Shown piece by piece: positions 1-11,400 of a stretch of 64,000 bases of DNA (its first letter is position 1; each line of letters starts with the position of its first letter). The notes beneath the pieces were generated by a model that was given only the letters and a program-made list of their open reading frames with translations, made no database searches and was not told the DNA's origin. The stretch is taken from positions 1,922,001-1,986,000 of the forward strand of contig NC_091973.1 in NCBI RefSeq assembly GCF_036711975.1. Reading direction: 5' to 3'. The position numbers were made by a program, and so were the translations under genes. This stretch comes from Onthophagus taurus. Its lineage: Eukaryota; Arthropoda; Insecta; Coleoptera; Scarabaeidae.

Positions 1-490
1 ATGGCTGCCGACGTCTTCGAAGTCGGCCGAGATTATTACCTATATCAACAGAAATAATCTCGGTCGACTTCGAAGACGTCAACCGCACTAAATATTGTTC
101 TTTAGACTTACAGGCGAAGATCATGCTCCATCACGAACAATATTTATGGCGGCCGAACAAGTATTGTTCATGATATAAGAAATAATCTCGGCCGACTTCG
201 AAGACGTCGGCCGCACTAAGTATTGTTCTTTATACTTGGGTTGGGTTGCATGTGAAGACCATGCTTCATCATAAACAATACTTATGGCGGCCGACGTCTT
301 CGAGATTATTACCTATATCAACAGAAATAATCTCGGCCGACTTGGAAGACGTCTGCCGCCCTAAGTATTGTTCGCGATACTTAGGTTGGGTTGAGTTGGG
401 TTGGATTAGATTACATATAGGCAAAGATCATAGGCGAGATTATTTCTGTTGATATAAAAAATAATCTCGGCCGACTTCGAAGACGTCTTC
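1..490. repeat. Array of GC-rich palindromic modules (family A), cut by the left edge
   Basis: Several copies, in both orientations, of a module made of consecutive short palindromes: CGGCCG, CTTCGAAG, GACGTC, CGGCCG. Modules are bounded by AGAAATAATCTC and joined by AAGTATTGTTC/GAACAATACTT, so neighbouring copies form long inverted repeats. Copies are seen near 7-33, 50-90, 180-220, 285-305, 325-365 and 460-488. The same modules recur at 28039-28990 and once at 26335. The sequence between copies holds GGTTGGGTTG runs that look telomeric but sit inside the module spacers. Open frames here are incidental. Confidence 0.85.
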
Positions 491-690
491 CATAAATTTC
501 AAGCAGGATCACACTCAGAATTCCAAATAACATCATTAACAACTTATAAGACTACGAATTCAGCAAATTTTTATATTTTTCAACAAAAGTGAGCTTTTTT
601 AAGTAATATTAAGTGTGGAGCATCATTTTATCATATCTCCAGTCAGTATTCGAGATATCTGTTGTGACAATTAAAATCAAACACTCTATA
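491..690. repeat. AT-rich tail of the family A repeat
   Basis: This carries the conserved flank of the palindromic family (CAGAATTCC... CATCATTAACAAC, about 510-545), then an AT stretch with TTCAGCAAATTTTTATATTT, and ends with a version of GATATCTGTTGTGACAATTA followed by AAACACTCTATATGT. The same blocks in the same order occur at 34955-35225. Parts occur at 26249-26345 and 47725-47765, which suggests this is the end of a mobile element. Confidence 0.6.
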
Positions 691-759
691 TGTTAATATA
701 GAAGCTAGAATAGTATACATATTTATTTAATTAGGTAATTTTGAATTTAAAATGACGAT

Positions 760-900
760 AAAGAATGGGTCAAGTTGAGAAAACGCGTGATTGTTGTAAA
801 TACGCATGCGTGATAACACACCGGCGTACTTTGTATTATTCGAGCAGTGTGGCGATAGCAAAGGCAACCAGTAACAGCGATAACCGGAAAGATATTCTAG
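760..900 (+). other. Possible 5' untranslated exon of the PEBP gene
   Basis: A consensus donor (CTAG|GTAAGC, cut after 900) lies 112 bp before an acceptor (TACTTTTAG|C, exon resumes at 1013) that leads straight into the PEBP start codon at 1014. This suggests a noncoding first exon ending at 900. Its 5' end is not visible; 760 is only a guess. A second donor-like GTAAGT at about 970 would leave an intron of only about 43 bp and is less likely. Confidence 0.35.
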
Positions 901-1013
901 GTAAGCTATTTATAACTAATTATTTTGAGTTATTCGTGTTAACTAACAATCCACACGGTAACTTAAACGGTAAGTGTTCGTAAAAATCATCGTTTCTATA
1001 TCGTACTTTTAGC

Positions 1014-1666
1014 ATGTTTGCACTTAGACGACCGGCATTTGTAAGACATTTTTCTGCACTAGTTAAAAACATGGAAAAGTTGGAAGTTGTCCCCGATGTT
1101 ATCGATCAAGTTCCCAAGGAAGTCTGCAAGGTATAATTAACACGAATCGAATTTAATTTCTGAATTAAGTATGTCTATTTGGTTTCAAGGTTAGCTATCC
1201 AAGTGGTGTCAAGGTTGATCTTGGGAACGTTTTGACGCCGACTCAAGTTAAAGACATTCCAAACGTGGAATGGACAGCCGATGATAGCGCTTTATACACC
1301 GTTTGCATGACGGATCCGGATGCTCCAAGTCGCAAAGAACCGAAATTTCGCGAATGGCATCATTGGTTAGTGGGAAACGTTCCCGGAGCTAACATTTCTA
1401 AAGGAGAGACTTTATCTCAATACGTCGGATCTGGACCGCCTCAAGGAACCGGATTACACCGTTACGTTTTTTTGATTTACAAACAAAATGGAAAATTAAA
1501 TTTTGATGAACAGAGACTTACAAACACTTCAGGGGATAATAGAGGATGCTTTTCAATCAAAAAATTTGCCGAAAAATATCAATTGGGTCAACCTGTCGCT
1601 GGTAATTTTTATCAAGCCGAATGGGACGATTACGTTCCTATTTTGTACAAACAATTGGGCGGATAA
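1014..1666 (+). CDS. Phosphatidylethanolamine-binding protein (PEBP/RKIP family)
   Basis: Two coding exons, 1014-1130 and 1190-1666, joined in phase 0 across a 59-bp GT-AG intron, give 197 residues. The PEBP signatures are unmistakable: [11 protein letters not shown] with the ligand-pocket Asp/Pro, [28 protein letters not shown], and the C-terminal [16 protein letters not shown]. Family members are mostly cytosolic proteins of 180-190 residues that bind phospholipid head groups; the vertebrate form (RKIP) inhibits Raf kinase, but the role of the insect copies is less clear. The first 19 residues ([19 protein letters not shown]) are basic and aliphatic with no acidic residue, like a mitochondrial presequence. 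A second Met at residue 20 would give the usual cytosolic form of 178 residues. I chose the first ATG because it is the first after the acceptor. The gene is complete, with a poly(A) signal 10 bp past the stop. Confidence 0.95.
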
Positions 1667-1675
1667 ATATTAAAA

Positions 1676-1681
1676 AATAAA
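1676..1681 (+). terminator. Poly(A) signal of the PEBP gene
   Basis: AATAAA stands 10 bp after the TAA stop and is followed by a T-rich stretch. A second AATAAA-like site near 1770 could serve as an alternative. Confidence 0.6.
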
Positions 1682-1689
1682 ACTTTGTA

Positions 1690-2998
1690 ATATTATAGCA
1701 TGATATTACTGAAATACATTTTTGTTAAGTAATCTTATCTTGTTGTTATCTGTTTAAAACGAGAAAGAAAATAAAACCAAATTTATTTTATCCTTATAAT
1801 AAATTTTTACTTTTGAAACTTTTTTATATTACATAGACTGGAATTATCGTACACGTAAAAAATGTCGTAATCAGTTTACGAAGATATGCTAAATTTTAAG
1901 TACGTCCCAAACGTCCGAACGAGACGCGTTGTGCAGAACTGCTACCAATGTAAAAAAGCGAAACCATTTCGAAAAATATACAATATATCCCCACTAATAT
2001 CTATATCGAGCTTTATACAAATCTAATGTATACGTTCGTAACATGCATGTGACTAAGGAGAGCCGCAAAAAGCTCCCCTTAAGTACAAAACAAAATTCTT
2101 TAGGCCGAAACACTACTTTTGTTTGTGAATAAATTCCTTTAATTAGCTTCTACAAATATAACTAATTTATCATCATATAGATTTATGTTACATATATTAT
2201 ATGACTTAAAGCTATATACAGAATGACCCAAAGATTGTTTTTGGCGATTTAATAAAATAATTAGTAATTAATTCTTTGAGTCATTAAGTATAATTAATTA
2301 GTGCCTCAATAAAACGTCCATCGGCCGTAATTTACAAATAATGTCTTATCGATGTTATCTTTACAGGATTCAACATTTTATTGAGTAATCCCTCGATGTA
2401 TATTCGAACAAAATCGTAATGAAAAAAAGTAACAACACAAAAATACTATAACTACGTATATATCACAATCCAAGCTTTCTTGATCTTTTACTTAATACGA
2501 TTATATGAAAGTATGTAAAAAATTATGTACATACTAGTTTTTATATTTTCATCTTTAGTAATATTAGGTTTAAGGTAACAATTCTCTGGTATGATTTTGG
2601 ACATTATGTACTTAGCTTATTAGTTTTCTTCTTTACAGTAATTAGGCTTTACGGTCAATAACTGGAATTAAAAAAAAAACGCTCAGTACATGATATGACG
2701 ATCACATATCTCTCAAACTTTAACTGAAAAATAAACCTATAACAAAACAGAAAAGAAAACTAAAAATCGATATAAAAACAATTGACTAGATTTCAAATAG
2801 TCGTACGCTAGTTTTGTTACGCCTTCCGAAGAACAGACCTAAACTGAAGTGATGTTTTGGTAAGTACGGGGGTTACAATGTTTTATCATGTTTTATCAGG
2901 TCCCAGGCGATGCGTAGTACGTAGAAAAATATGACACTATCGGCGAAATTTCGCTTCGATTCGACTAGACGGGTAACGTTGGGTGAGTTAAAAGTTGA
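1690..2998. other. Intergenic / probable MGAT2 3' UTR
   Basis: AT-rich DNA between two convergent genes. No coding exon is seen on either strand. The part next to 2998 should be the 3' untranslated region of MGAT2, which runs leftwards; several minus-strand AATAAA-like sites occur but the real end cannot be picked. Confidence 0.5.
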
Positions 2999-4770
2999 CT
3001 ATCTCGCTGTCATCCCTATACACAACATATGATCACGACGGTCTCCCCAACCACCGTTCCCTTTACGTATTTTCGTCTTTTTTAATGGCGTCACATAAGT
3101 CAAAGTAAGATAACTTGGGAAGAGGTGATTTTTCGCCGATTTCAGCACCTTTTGCACCTTCGATATAACTCCTGTTGACTCGCAATTATTTTTTTTGTGA
3201 TGAACGCCACTAAAAAAATTTTATTAAAATTAAATTATAAAATTACATCGCAATTTACCATTCCCCAATGTGAAAAACTCTAGGTCCTCTAATCACCATA
3301 GCATGCAACCGTTGTTTTAAGCAATACTGCGAAACGTGTTGTAGAGACCAATCCCAATTATAATCATCGTACTTGCAAAAGAACTCGGAGCAATTTCTGA
3401 TGAGATTCCACGTCGTTCTATTAAACGCCATCCCCATGTTGTGTTTACTGCTTATCCACGGCGTGATTTCAACCTAATTAAAAAAATCACGTCAATTCAA
3501 CGAAATCGCTTAACGAATTAACCGATTCTACGTAAATGAAAACATTGCTAGAGGAATTTATTGTAAATCATGCGGATTAAAAGCGGCATGCTAAAAAGGG
3601 GGCTCTCAACGTAAGGGGAAGGCCTCGCAGTACCTTCTGAGTGTGCTGGTAAAGCGAAGGTAACACTTGAAAAGTCCACGACGGTTGCATCACGTTTACC
3701 GTTGCTTGTTGCTTAATCGCGCGCAACAGTTCCTTCTGAAATTATATGTACACAAAAAAGGCCAATGCGTTTGCTTATATACATATATTTACAACCACCT
3801 CATTTTCGTTCGACTCACCTTCTTTGAGTCAGCGTAATAAGAAAACGTCTTCAAGTAAGTTCCCAAAGAAAGTATGTTACATTGTGGACACGAAGTCTTG
3901 CAAGTGTTATCCATTAATTTAAGAACATGTATAAAATCCTGTGCGACAAAATGATCCTCTTCTAAAAAAACGACCAACCCAGTATGGTTCCTGGTAACTT
4001 CAAGCTGATTAAACACCCTGTTGGCTTTCCACCACCAATGGTGTTTCGTCTGCGTGAATTTCGCTTCTCGATAATGTCCATAAAGATCGGGATAAGGAGC
4101 GTTATTGCATTTCTGAACCAACGCCTCGTCTCGTTTTAAATTTCGTGAACAATCGTTAGGATCCTCCCCGGGAAATTCGTTGGGGTGCGTCTGTATCGAA
4201 AACGGATAAAACACCTGCATCACCTTGCAAAAATCGATGCTTTGGACCAAACTATTAATTTCTTCATCAAAAATGTCGTGGGAGAATATCAATAAGGCTT
4301 GCGAAATGTCTTGAGCTTGTGCTAAACTAACAATTAGGTGTCTTAAATACGTTATTCGATCATGTACCTAAAAAAAATTTTAATCATACAAAAAAGATTT
4401 GGGACTTAAAAAGATTTACCTGAACAATAATAATAACAGAATCATTTTGTAATGGTCCGAATAGATCTTCGTTGTAAATGGTTTGCTGCAAGTTGCATTG
4501 TGCGATGAACTTCTTGATTTCGGTGATGTTGAGCGACGTTCGATACGTGGCGTTGGTGGCGCTGCCATTTATATTTGAAACGTTGCGAGGCCTCGGGGTG
4601 AGAAACTTGTGCAAAACGGATGGCACCATGCTGAAGATGGTCGCAGACTCGTTTAGATCGGCTGTGTCCGCGGACCCGCTGTAACTCAAGAAATTGAGCT
4701 GCAGCCAGACGAAGAAGACGACGAATACCGCCACCCCCGACCTTATCCACATGTTGCTCTTGCGTCGCAT
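2999..4770 (-). CDS. MGAT2: Alpha-1,6-mannosyl-glycoprotein 2-beta-N-acetylglucosaminyltransferase (GnT-II)
   Basis: Five coding exons on the minus strand: 4770-4420, 4367-3819, 3735-3634, 3473-3259 and 3209-2999. All have GT-AG borders and the frame stays open; the total is 475 residues, or 441 without the third exon (human is 447). The enzyme adds GlcNAc to the alpha-1,6 mannose arm of N-glycans in the Golgi, which commits them to complex or paucimannose processing. It is a type II membrane protein: basic MRRK, then a membrane anchor at about residues 12-30, then a stem with N-glycosylation sequons. Family blocks in order: IFSHD (145-149), NEFPGEDP, GHYREAKFTQTKHHWWWK (HHWWWK at 226-231), the metal-binding FLEEDH (EED 253-255), LSLGTY, SSKHNMG, YDDYNWDW (NWDW 373-376), and C-terminal CGVHHKK and NGGWGDRRDH. 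The start at 4770 fits the anchor. An in-frame upstream Met at 4842 would add 24 residues but lies in a likely intron. Confidence 0.95.
3634..3735 (-). other. MGAT2: In-phase 102-bp extra exon of MGAT2 (likely cassette exon)
   Basis: Bounded by TTTCAG|AAG and CAGAAG|GTACTG on the minus strand, in phase 0 at both ends, and open throughout (34 codons, beginning KELLRAIKQQ). Skipping it joins ADSKK directly to VEITPWISS, which aligns with the human enzyme where no insertion exists. Both splice forms are therefore readable. It could be an alternative exon or an insect-specific surface loop. Confidence 0.75.
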
Positions 4771-5400
4771 GGTACACCATAGCCGTGGACTCTGACTGCG
4801 CTTAAAAAAAAAAGTGCTAATATATGTGTTAAATTTAATCACAAAATCAGTGTACTGATAAGTTAAGTAACCTTATCAAAAACGATAGCTAAGATAAGAT
4901 TTTTATTTTTGATGAAAGCTTTATCATTTTTTTAATAATATGTATAATAAAATAATTGGAAAATTAGAGTTATTTAAAAATAGATTTTTTAAATATAATT
5001 TTTAAATAAATCGAAAGTGTTAATGATAACACGGTTTACTTTTAAATAAAAGAGTAAAAATGATAAAAATTTAAAAAAAATTTAAATACATATAAGTAGG
5101 CTGCGTTAATAAAGGTAAGGTAAAAAATAAAATAGCAATTCTAGGAACATAACTTTCTCCTTTAAAAATTTAAAACACCATTAATAAATATTTATGAACA
5201 TAATATTAAGTAACCTACTTAATGAAAAGTAACGTACCTTAACTGAAATTATCGAAGAGCAGCCTCGGCCAGCACATTCTGCGATCAATTAGACGATTGG
5301 CTCACCGTCCGAACGCAAATTGTATACCAATTTGTTAAACATTATGTGTCGCGCCGCCCCCCACCAATGACGCTTCGTCCCGAGGGACGCATTTTAACTC
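4771..5400 (-). promoter_or_regulatory. Probable 5' UTR, first intron and promoter region of MGAT2
   Basis: On the minus strand a long T tract ending in TTAAG (acceptor after 4801) lies just upstream of the start codon, and a good donor (TTAAG|GTACGTTAC, after 5238) lies upstream of it. This suggests a noncoding first exon reaching from 5238 to somewhere in the more GC-rich stretch 5240-5400, and a 437-bp first intron. The transcription start itself cannot be fixed. Confidence 0.4.
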
Positions 5401-5756
5401 GCAACCGTTCCCTTAATGATTTCCTCACGCACACCTGGATAAATCAGGTGGAACCCTTTTTTCTTTAACCTTTATAATAAGACATACACACCAAACGATA
5501 CATTACGATCTTGTATGACAGATTTTTTTCCTCATTACTTGCAGATACACATTATACCGAAATACGATTGTTGCGCTCTCTATTAAAGAAAATCAAAAGA
5601 GCGTAACATCATCGTTAAGTTAGGTTAGCTTTATGCAAAGTTAGATATCTTTATTAATAATTAAGCTTTTTTGATTTGTCAACTCGATTTTTTTTAAATA
5701 GTCAAAATTGACATCATTCCAAAGATTATTTTATTATGTATTCGACTTTTATCAAA
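5401..5756. other. Intergenic, nothing recognised
   Basis: AT-rich DNA between the MGAT2 5' region and the 147-bp satellite. No gene-like feature is seen. Confidence 0.5.
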
Positions 5757-8105
5757 ACATTTTTGAAAATTATCAAAAAATTGATAAATTGAGATTTCCT
5801 AATTATTGTTTGTATCAAAATATTTTTCAAATAAAACTTGTCAAGAATTAAAAAAGGAACAACTTTTGTAGGCACAATTTTTGAAAATTATCAAGTTTTT
5901 AATTTCCCTGTGAATAGTATAGAACTGGTATTCAAGATTATCTCCTTAATTATTGTTTGTATCAAAATATTTTTCAAACGAAACTTGTTAAGAATTAAAA
6001 AAGGAACAACTTTTGTAGGCACCATTTTTGAAAATTATCAATTTTTTAATTTCCCTGTGAATAGTATAGAACTGGTATTCAAGATTATCTCATTAATTAT
6101 TGTTTGTATCAAAATATTTTTCAAATAAAAGTTGTTAAGAATTAAAAAAGGAACAACTTTTGTAGGCACCATTTTTGAAAATTATCAAGTTTTTAATTTC
6201 CCTGTGAATAGTATAGAACTGGTATTCAAGATTATCTCATTAATTATTGTTTGTATCAAAATATTTTTCAAATAAAAGTTGTTAAGAATTAAAAAAGGAA
6301 CAACTTTTGTAGGCACAATTTTTGAAAATTATCAAGTTTTTAATTTCCCTGTGAATAGTATAGAACTGGTATTCAAGATTATCTCCTTAATTATTGTTTG
6401 TATCAAAATATTTTTCAAACGAAACTTGTTAAGAATTAAAAAAGGAACAACTTTTGTAGGCACCATTTTTGAAAATTATCAATTTTTTAATTTCCCTGTG
6501 AATAGTATAGAACTGGTATTCAAGATTATCTCATTAATTATTGTTTGTATCAAAATATTTTTCAAATAAAAGTTGTTAAGAATTAAAAAAGGAACAACTT
6601 TTGTAGGCACCATTTTTAAAAATTATCAATTTTTTAATTTCCCTGTGAATAGTATAGAACTGGTATTCAAGATTATCTCGTTAATTATTGTTTGTATCAA
6701 AATATTTTTCAAATGAAACTTGTTAAGAATTAAAAAAGGAACAACTTTTGTAGGCACCATTTTTGAAAATTATCAATTTTTTAATTTCCCTATGAATAGT
6801 ATAGAACTGGTATTCAAGATTATCTCATTAATTATTGTTTGTATCAAAATATTTTTCAAATAAAAGTTGTTAAGAATTAAAAAAGGAACAACTTTTGTAG
6901 GCACCATTTTTAAAAATTATCAATTTTTTAATTTCCCTGTGAATAGTATAGAACTGGTATTCAAGATTATCTCATTAATTATTGTTTGTATCAAAATATT
7001 TTTCAAATAAAAGTTGTTAAGAATTAAAAAAGGAACAACTTTTGTAGGTACCATTTTTGAAAATTATCAATTTTTTAATTTCCCTGTGAATACTATAGAA
7101 CTGGTATTCACGATTATCTCCTTAATTATTGTTTGTATCAAAATATTTTTCAAATTAAACTTGTTAAGAATTAAAAAAGGAACAACTTTTGTAGGCACCA
7201 TTTTTGAAAATTATCAATTTTTTAATTTCCCTGTGAATAGTATAGAACTGGTATTCAAGATTATCTCATTAATTATTGTTTGTATCAAAATATTTTTCAA
7301 ATAAAAGTTGTTAAGAATTAAAAAAGGAACAACTTTTGTAGGCACAATTTTTGAAAATTATCAAGTTTTTAATTTCCCTGTGAATAGTATAGAACTGGTA
7401 TTCAAGATTATCTCCTTAATTATTGTTTGTATCAAAATATTTTTCAAACGAAACTTGTTAAGAATTAAAAAAGGAACAACTTTTGTAGGCACCATTTTTG
7501 AAAATTATCAATTTTTTAATTTCCCTGTGAATAGTATAGAACTGGTATTCAAGATTATCTCATTAATTATTGTTTGTATCAAAATATTTTTCAAATAAAA
7601 GTTGTTAAGAATTAAAAAAGGAACAACTTTTGTAGGCACCATTTTTAAAAATTATCAATTTTTTAATTTCCCTGTGAATAGTATAGAACTGGTATTCAAG
7701 ATTATCTCATTAATTATTGTTTGTATCAAAATATTTTTCAAATAAAAGTTGTTAAGAATTAAAAAAGGAACAACGTTTGTAGGCACCATTTTTGAAAATT
7801 ATCAATTTTTTAATTTCCCTGTGAATAGTATAGAACTGGTATTCAAGATTATCTCATTAATTATTGTTTATATCAAAATATTTTTCAAATAAAAGTTGTT
7901 AAGAATTAAAAAAGGAACAACTTTTGTAGGCACCATTTTTGAAAATTATCAATTTTTTAATTTCCCTGTGAATAGTATAGAACTGGTATTCAAGATTATC
8001 TCATTAATTATTGTTTGCATCAAAATATTTTTCAAATGAAACTTGTTAAGAATTAAAAAAGGAACAACTTTTGTAGGCACCATTTTTGAAAATTATCAAT
8101 TTTTT
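5757..8105. repeat. 147-bp tandem satellite array
   Basis: After a decayed partial unit, fifteen complete units of 147 bp start at 5838 and every 147 bp from there; a sixteenth from 8043 is cut at about 8105. Landmarks in each unit are AAAAAAGGAACAACTTTTG, AATTTCCCTGTGAATAGTAT, GAACTGGTATTCAAGATTATC and ATTGTTTGTATCAAAATATT. Units differ by a few substitutions: GGCACAATTTTTG...CAAGTTTT against GGCACCATTTTTG...CAATTTTT, and TTTTTAAAAATTATC in some. These variants repeat in blocks, for example two-unit blocks at 6279 and 7308 that match, 1029 bp (7 units) apart, so higher-order structure exists. Because 147 is 49 codons, 96-residue open frames recur through the array; I take them as a by-product. 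Confidence 0.95.
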
Positions 8106-8470
8106 TCTGGCAGCAGTATTTAGATTTCTGCCAGCAATATTTAGTCTTCCAGCAGCATCTAATCCTCTAATAAGTGTCTCAGGTCTTCCACACGCGATAT
8201 ATGATCTTCTGCCAACAGTAAGTAGTTTTCTGTAAGTATTATTTAGTCTTCTGCCAGCAATATTTAGTCTTCCAGCAGTATATAGTCGTCCACAAGCGAT
8301 ATCTACTCTTTTAGCAGCATTAGCAAAGCAGTATCTGGCATTATTTAGCTTTCTAAATATTTGCTATACACAACTTATGATCTTTCTGCAAGTCTCGTGT
8401 TAGCAGATACTGTTAATAGAAACTGCCAACAATACTCTCCTGCAATCTGTATACTAGCAAACGAGGCTTT
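8106..8470. repeat. Degenerate short repeats at the end of the satellite
   Basis: The satellite stops abruptly inside a T run and is followed by irregular copies of TCTTCTGCCAGCAATATTTA and TCTTCCAGCAG. The pair at about 8135 recurs at about 8250. It is unlike the 147-bp unit and is not coding. Confidence 0.6.
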
Positions 8471-11400
8471 AATTGGTAAAACTAAAGTTGTACTAAAAAT
8501 AGCACTAAAAAAATGATTCCAGGTGTACACAACGCGTTAGTGTTTTATACGGAATTTAAGATTTCTCCCCTTTCCGTGGGTAACGATGGGGGAGGATTTG
8601 TACAGGAAGTTGATCTTAAACATATGCATCCCGGGAAGTTAAAAAAATCACGGAAATAAAAAAAATTATTTAACTCTAAAAAACATAAATACTAAAATTG
8701 GTATAATAATGTTTATTATATCGATAAAACAGTTTTAAACATCGCATTAGATGTCTAATGTATAGATGGAGCCACGAGGTTTTTAATGTCGTTTCGATTC
8801 AAAATAAACCGAGTACTTAGTTATTCGCGTCAGTTATTTAACTGTTACATAACCGACGTGGGCCGGCGACTTCGAGACGTTCGAATCCGAACGACTTCGC
8901 GGCGGTCTCGCCGCCGTCTCGGAATAAAAATAATCCCAAGGAGGTGGTTACTTCCTCTCCGGAGGAGGATGCGCCTCTTTTTACTTTTTTACTCCACGTG
9001 TTTCGTCGTGAACGGGGGCGACTTGTACACGTGCGGTATCTCGCTCGAGCGCATTCATATGCTGATCCGTCGTCTAAGCATTCTCTAGTTCTAGGCGTCG
9101 CCGTTACGATTAACGTACGTTGAAAAACCCGACGCCGTTACGGCCCCTCCGCAATGCCTCGCTGCGTAACCACCCTATTGTACCAGGTGTACCGTTTTTC
9201 TAATCGATAACAGACGACGACGCGAGAGTTCCCTATCGTTCATGTAACGTTAAACGTTACCAAGAGTATTAAGAATTTAGTAATTAGGTCGAAATTACAA
9301 CACACATATGGTTCACAGTTTGGGATCAATTTACTTAACATTGTATTTTTAATACAACACATGTTGTTCATAACGTATATATATATTGATTATTTATGTA
9401 TTAATATATATAAAGAGAGAATAATAAAGTGTTAAAGGAAGCGGGAGGTTCACATGTCGCGAGAACGGATAAAGCAGGTAAACCAACAGGATCGGAAAGG
9501 TGAACACTATGTCGGGCACGTGCTCGCATGGGTGTATTGTACCACCACCACCATAGCGGTGACAAAAGCGCGCAAAAACGGGTGTGCACCCCCTCATGTA
9601 ATCAATATTCAGTCTGGGGCATTGCCCGTACGGTGGAGTTCCCCTATGGCCGGGTGCCATATGCGCCTGCATGTTTATCAAGTACGTTGGCTTTGCAACC
9701 GGCCCGGTTTTAACCCCGCAAGTATCCCCATTCCAGCTAATCTATCTGATAAACGGCCGTTTTCCGTTACGTTTTATTATTTGTACGCGTTCTGCTCAGC
9801 ACTTTCCTCCGTTTCCGCTCCGCCCACGCTCGCCATTCAACGGGCCATCTGAATGACTTGAGAACTTTCTAATTTTTTGGTTCTTCTTTGATGTCTTCAC
9901 ATTTCGTCTCCGATCAAATTTTTACTATTAATAAAATCGACTTTGATCAGGGTCGTTTAAATTAATTTTATTTCATTATACAAATATGTTTCGATAAAAT
10001 AACTATTGTTTATTTTATAGAGATCGAAATAGAAAGAGTTATCTGCAAACGGTCGTTTGAGTTTTGTTGCGGAAATAGAGATTGCGGTTTTAGCCGATAA
10101 TGCAACAGATTCGATAACGTTTTAATGGTTAATGAGAAACAAAGATAAGAAATCCGTTATACACTAAAGTTGTGTATAAATGGTTTTTCGCAATGAAAAC
10201 AAATAAAGTTTATTTGACAAGAGCGAAATTTATGAATCGCTTCGTTATGAATGAAGCATGTAATGCTTATTCATAAAACGTCCAAGGTCGCGATAATAGA
10301 AACGAATGGCTTAAACGTATTTAAAATTCGGTTAGGTTGTTATTGCCGAGGCATCTTATGAAATTGAGAAGGACCCCGGAGAGGTAAAAGCGAAAGGAGG
10401 AGACCGATTCGCGCCAAAACTGTAGGACATTCCTTGACGGGTCGGGAATTTTTATAAGGTCATTGGTATGCCTGAGAGATGACGAAAGGATTAATGCATT
10501 AGCTTCGGCATCGAAGTTAACTTCTTCACTGTACCATTGGCTAAATAACTTTCAAACGTACGTTATAGTGTGAAAACCAGTAACTTCACACGGGGTAATG
10601 ACCCGGTTTAAGATTTGTCGGTTATAGAAAATGTATTTGCCCCACCAGCCCGGGGACGAGTAAAAGCAAACAGAAACCGGTAAAATCAAACACTTCGGAC
10701 GCTTCATTGATATCGGCCCGTCCACGGAAACAACGTACCTTTTTCCTGTCACCTTCATCTCCTCCAGGTTTTGATCCCGCCAAAATCGCTCGCGCCTATT
10801 TACTCTCCGAGATAAATCCGTGATAACTTCCTTCACTGAATCGCATTTTGCTAAGCCACCAACCTCAAATTTGAATTACTTTGTATTCTTATCTCTTTTT
10901 TTTTCTATTTCTTTAAGAATTTTATTCATTTGGTGGATCCACTCGTATACAGGAAGTATAAGAAACTACTTCATACCAGCTAGATCACTTGTATATAGTT
11001 GGTATAAAGTATAAAGTAACTTTTTTTATTGTTAGTAGTTTATGTTACAACGTTGTAAGTGTACGCCCACTTTTGAGTGTGTGTGTGTGTATATATATCC
11101 ACCATGGGAACATAGTTGTATATTTTAAGAGCACTGGCGTGTTTACGGACCGCTATCTCGGCGCGATGAGACGGGTAAAAAGTAAAAAATCGTTTGTTTC
11201 CTCAGGGAAAGGATCCCAATGTCATCGGGTCGCGGTTTCTCTCCCGGCAATGTTATTAATAACGCCTTCCCGGGAGCAAAAAGTACCAGGACGTCTGCTA
11301 TAAGCAGCTGCTTCTTGCCACGTGCCATTTTCTCTTACAGGGAGGACTCACCCCACGTCTTAGGGTAGGTCAATGTAACACATCTTAAGTCGGCGCGGGG

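Noticed and set aside
235..410. GGTTGGGTTGAGTTGGGTTG runs as telomere repeats
   Set aside because: They are short, irregular and inside the spacers of the palindromic modules; no TTAGG array is present.
4768..4842. Upstream in-frame Met at 4842 as the MGAT2 start
   Set aside because: It would put 24 residues before the basic/membrane anchor, and the stretch contains a T tract and acceptor that suggest intron.
5838..7598. Repeated 96-codon open frames in the 147-bp satellite
   Set aside because: They follow from a unit length divisible by three and few stops; no codon bias, domain or expression signal is seen.
8786..9088. 100-codon frame with an Arg-rich stretch
   Set aside because: It lies in a GC-rich island where the Arg codons come from CG-rich simple sequence; no domain or splice context.
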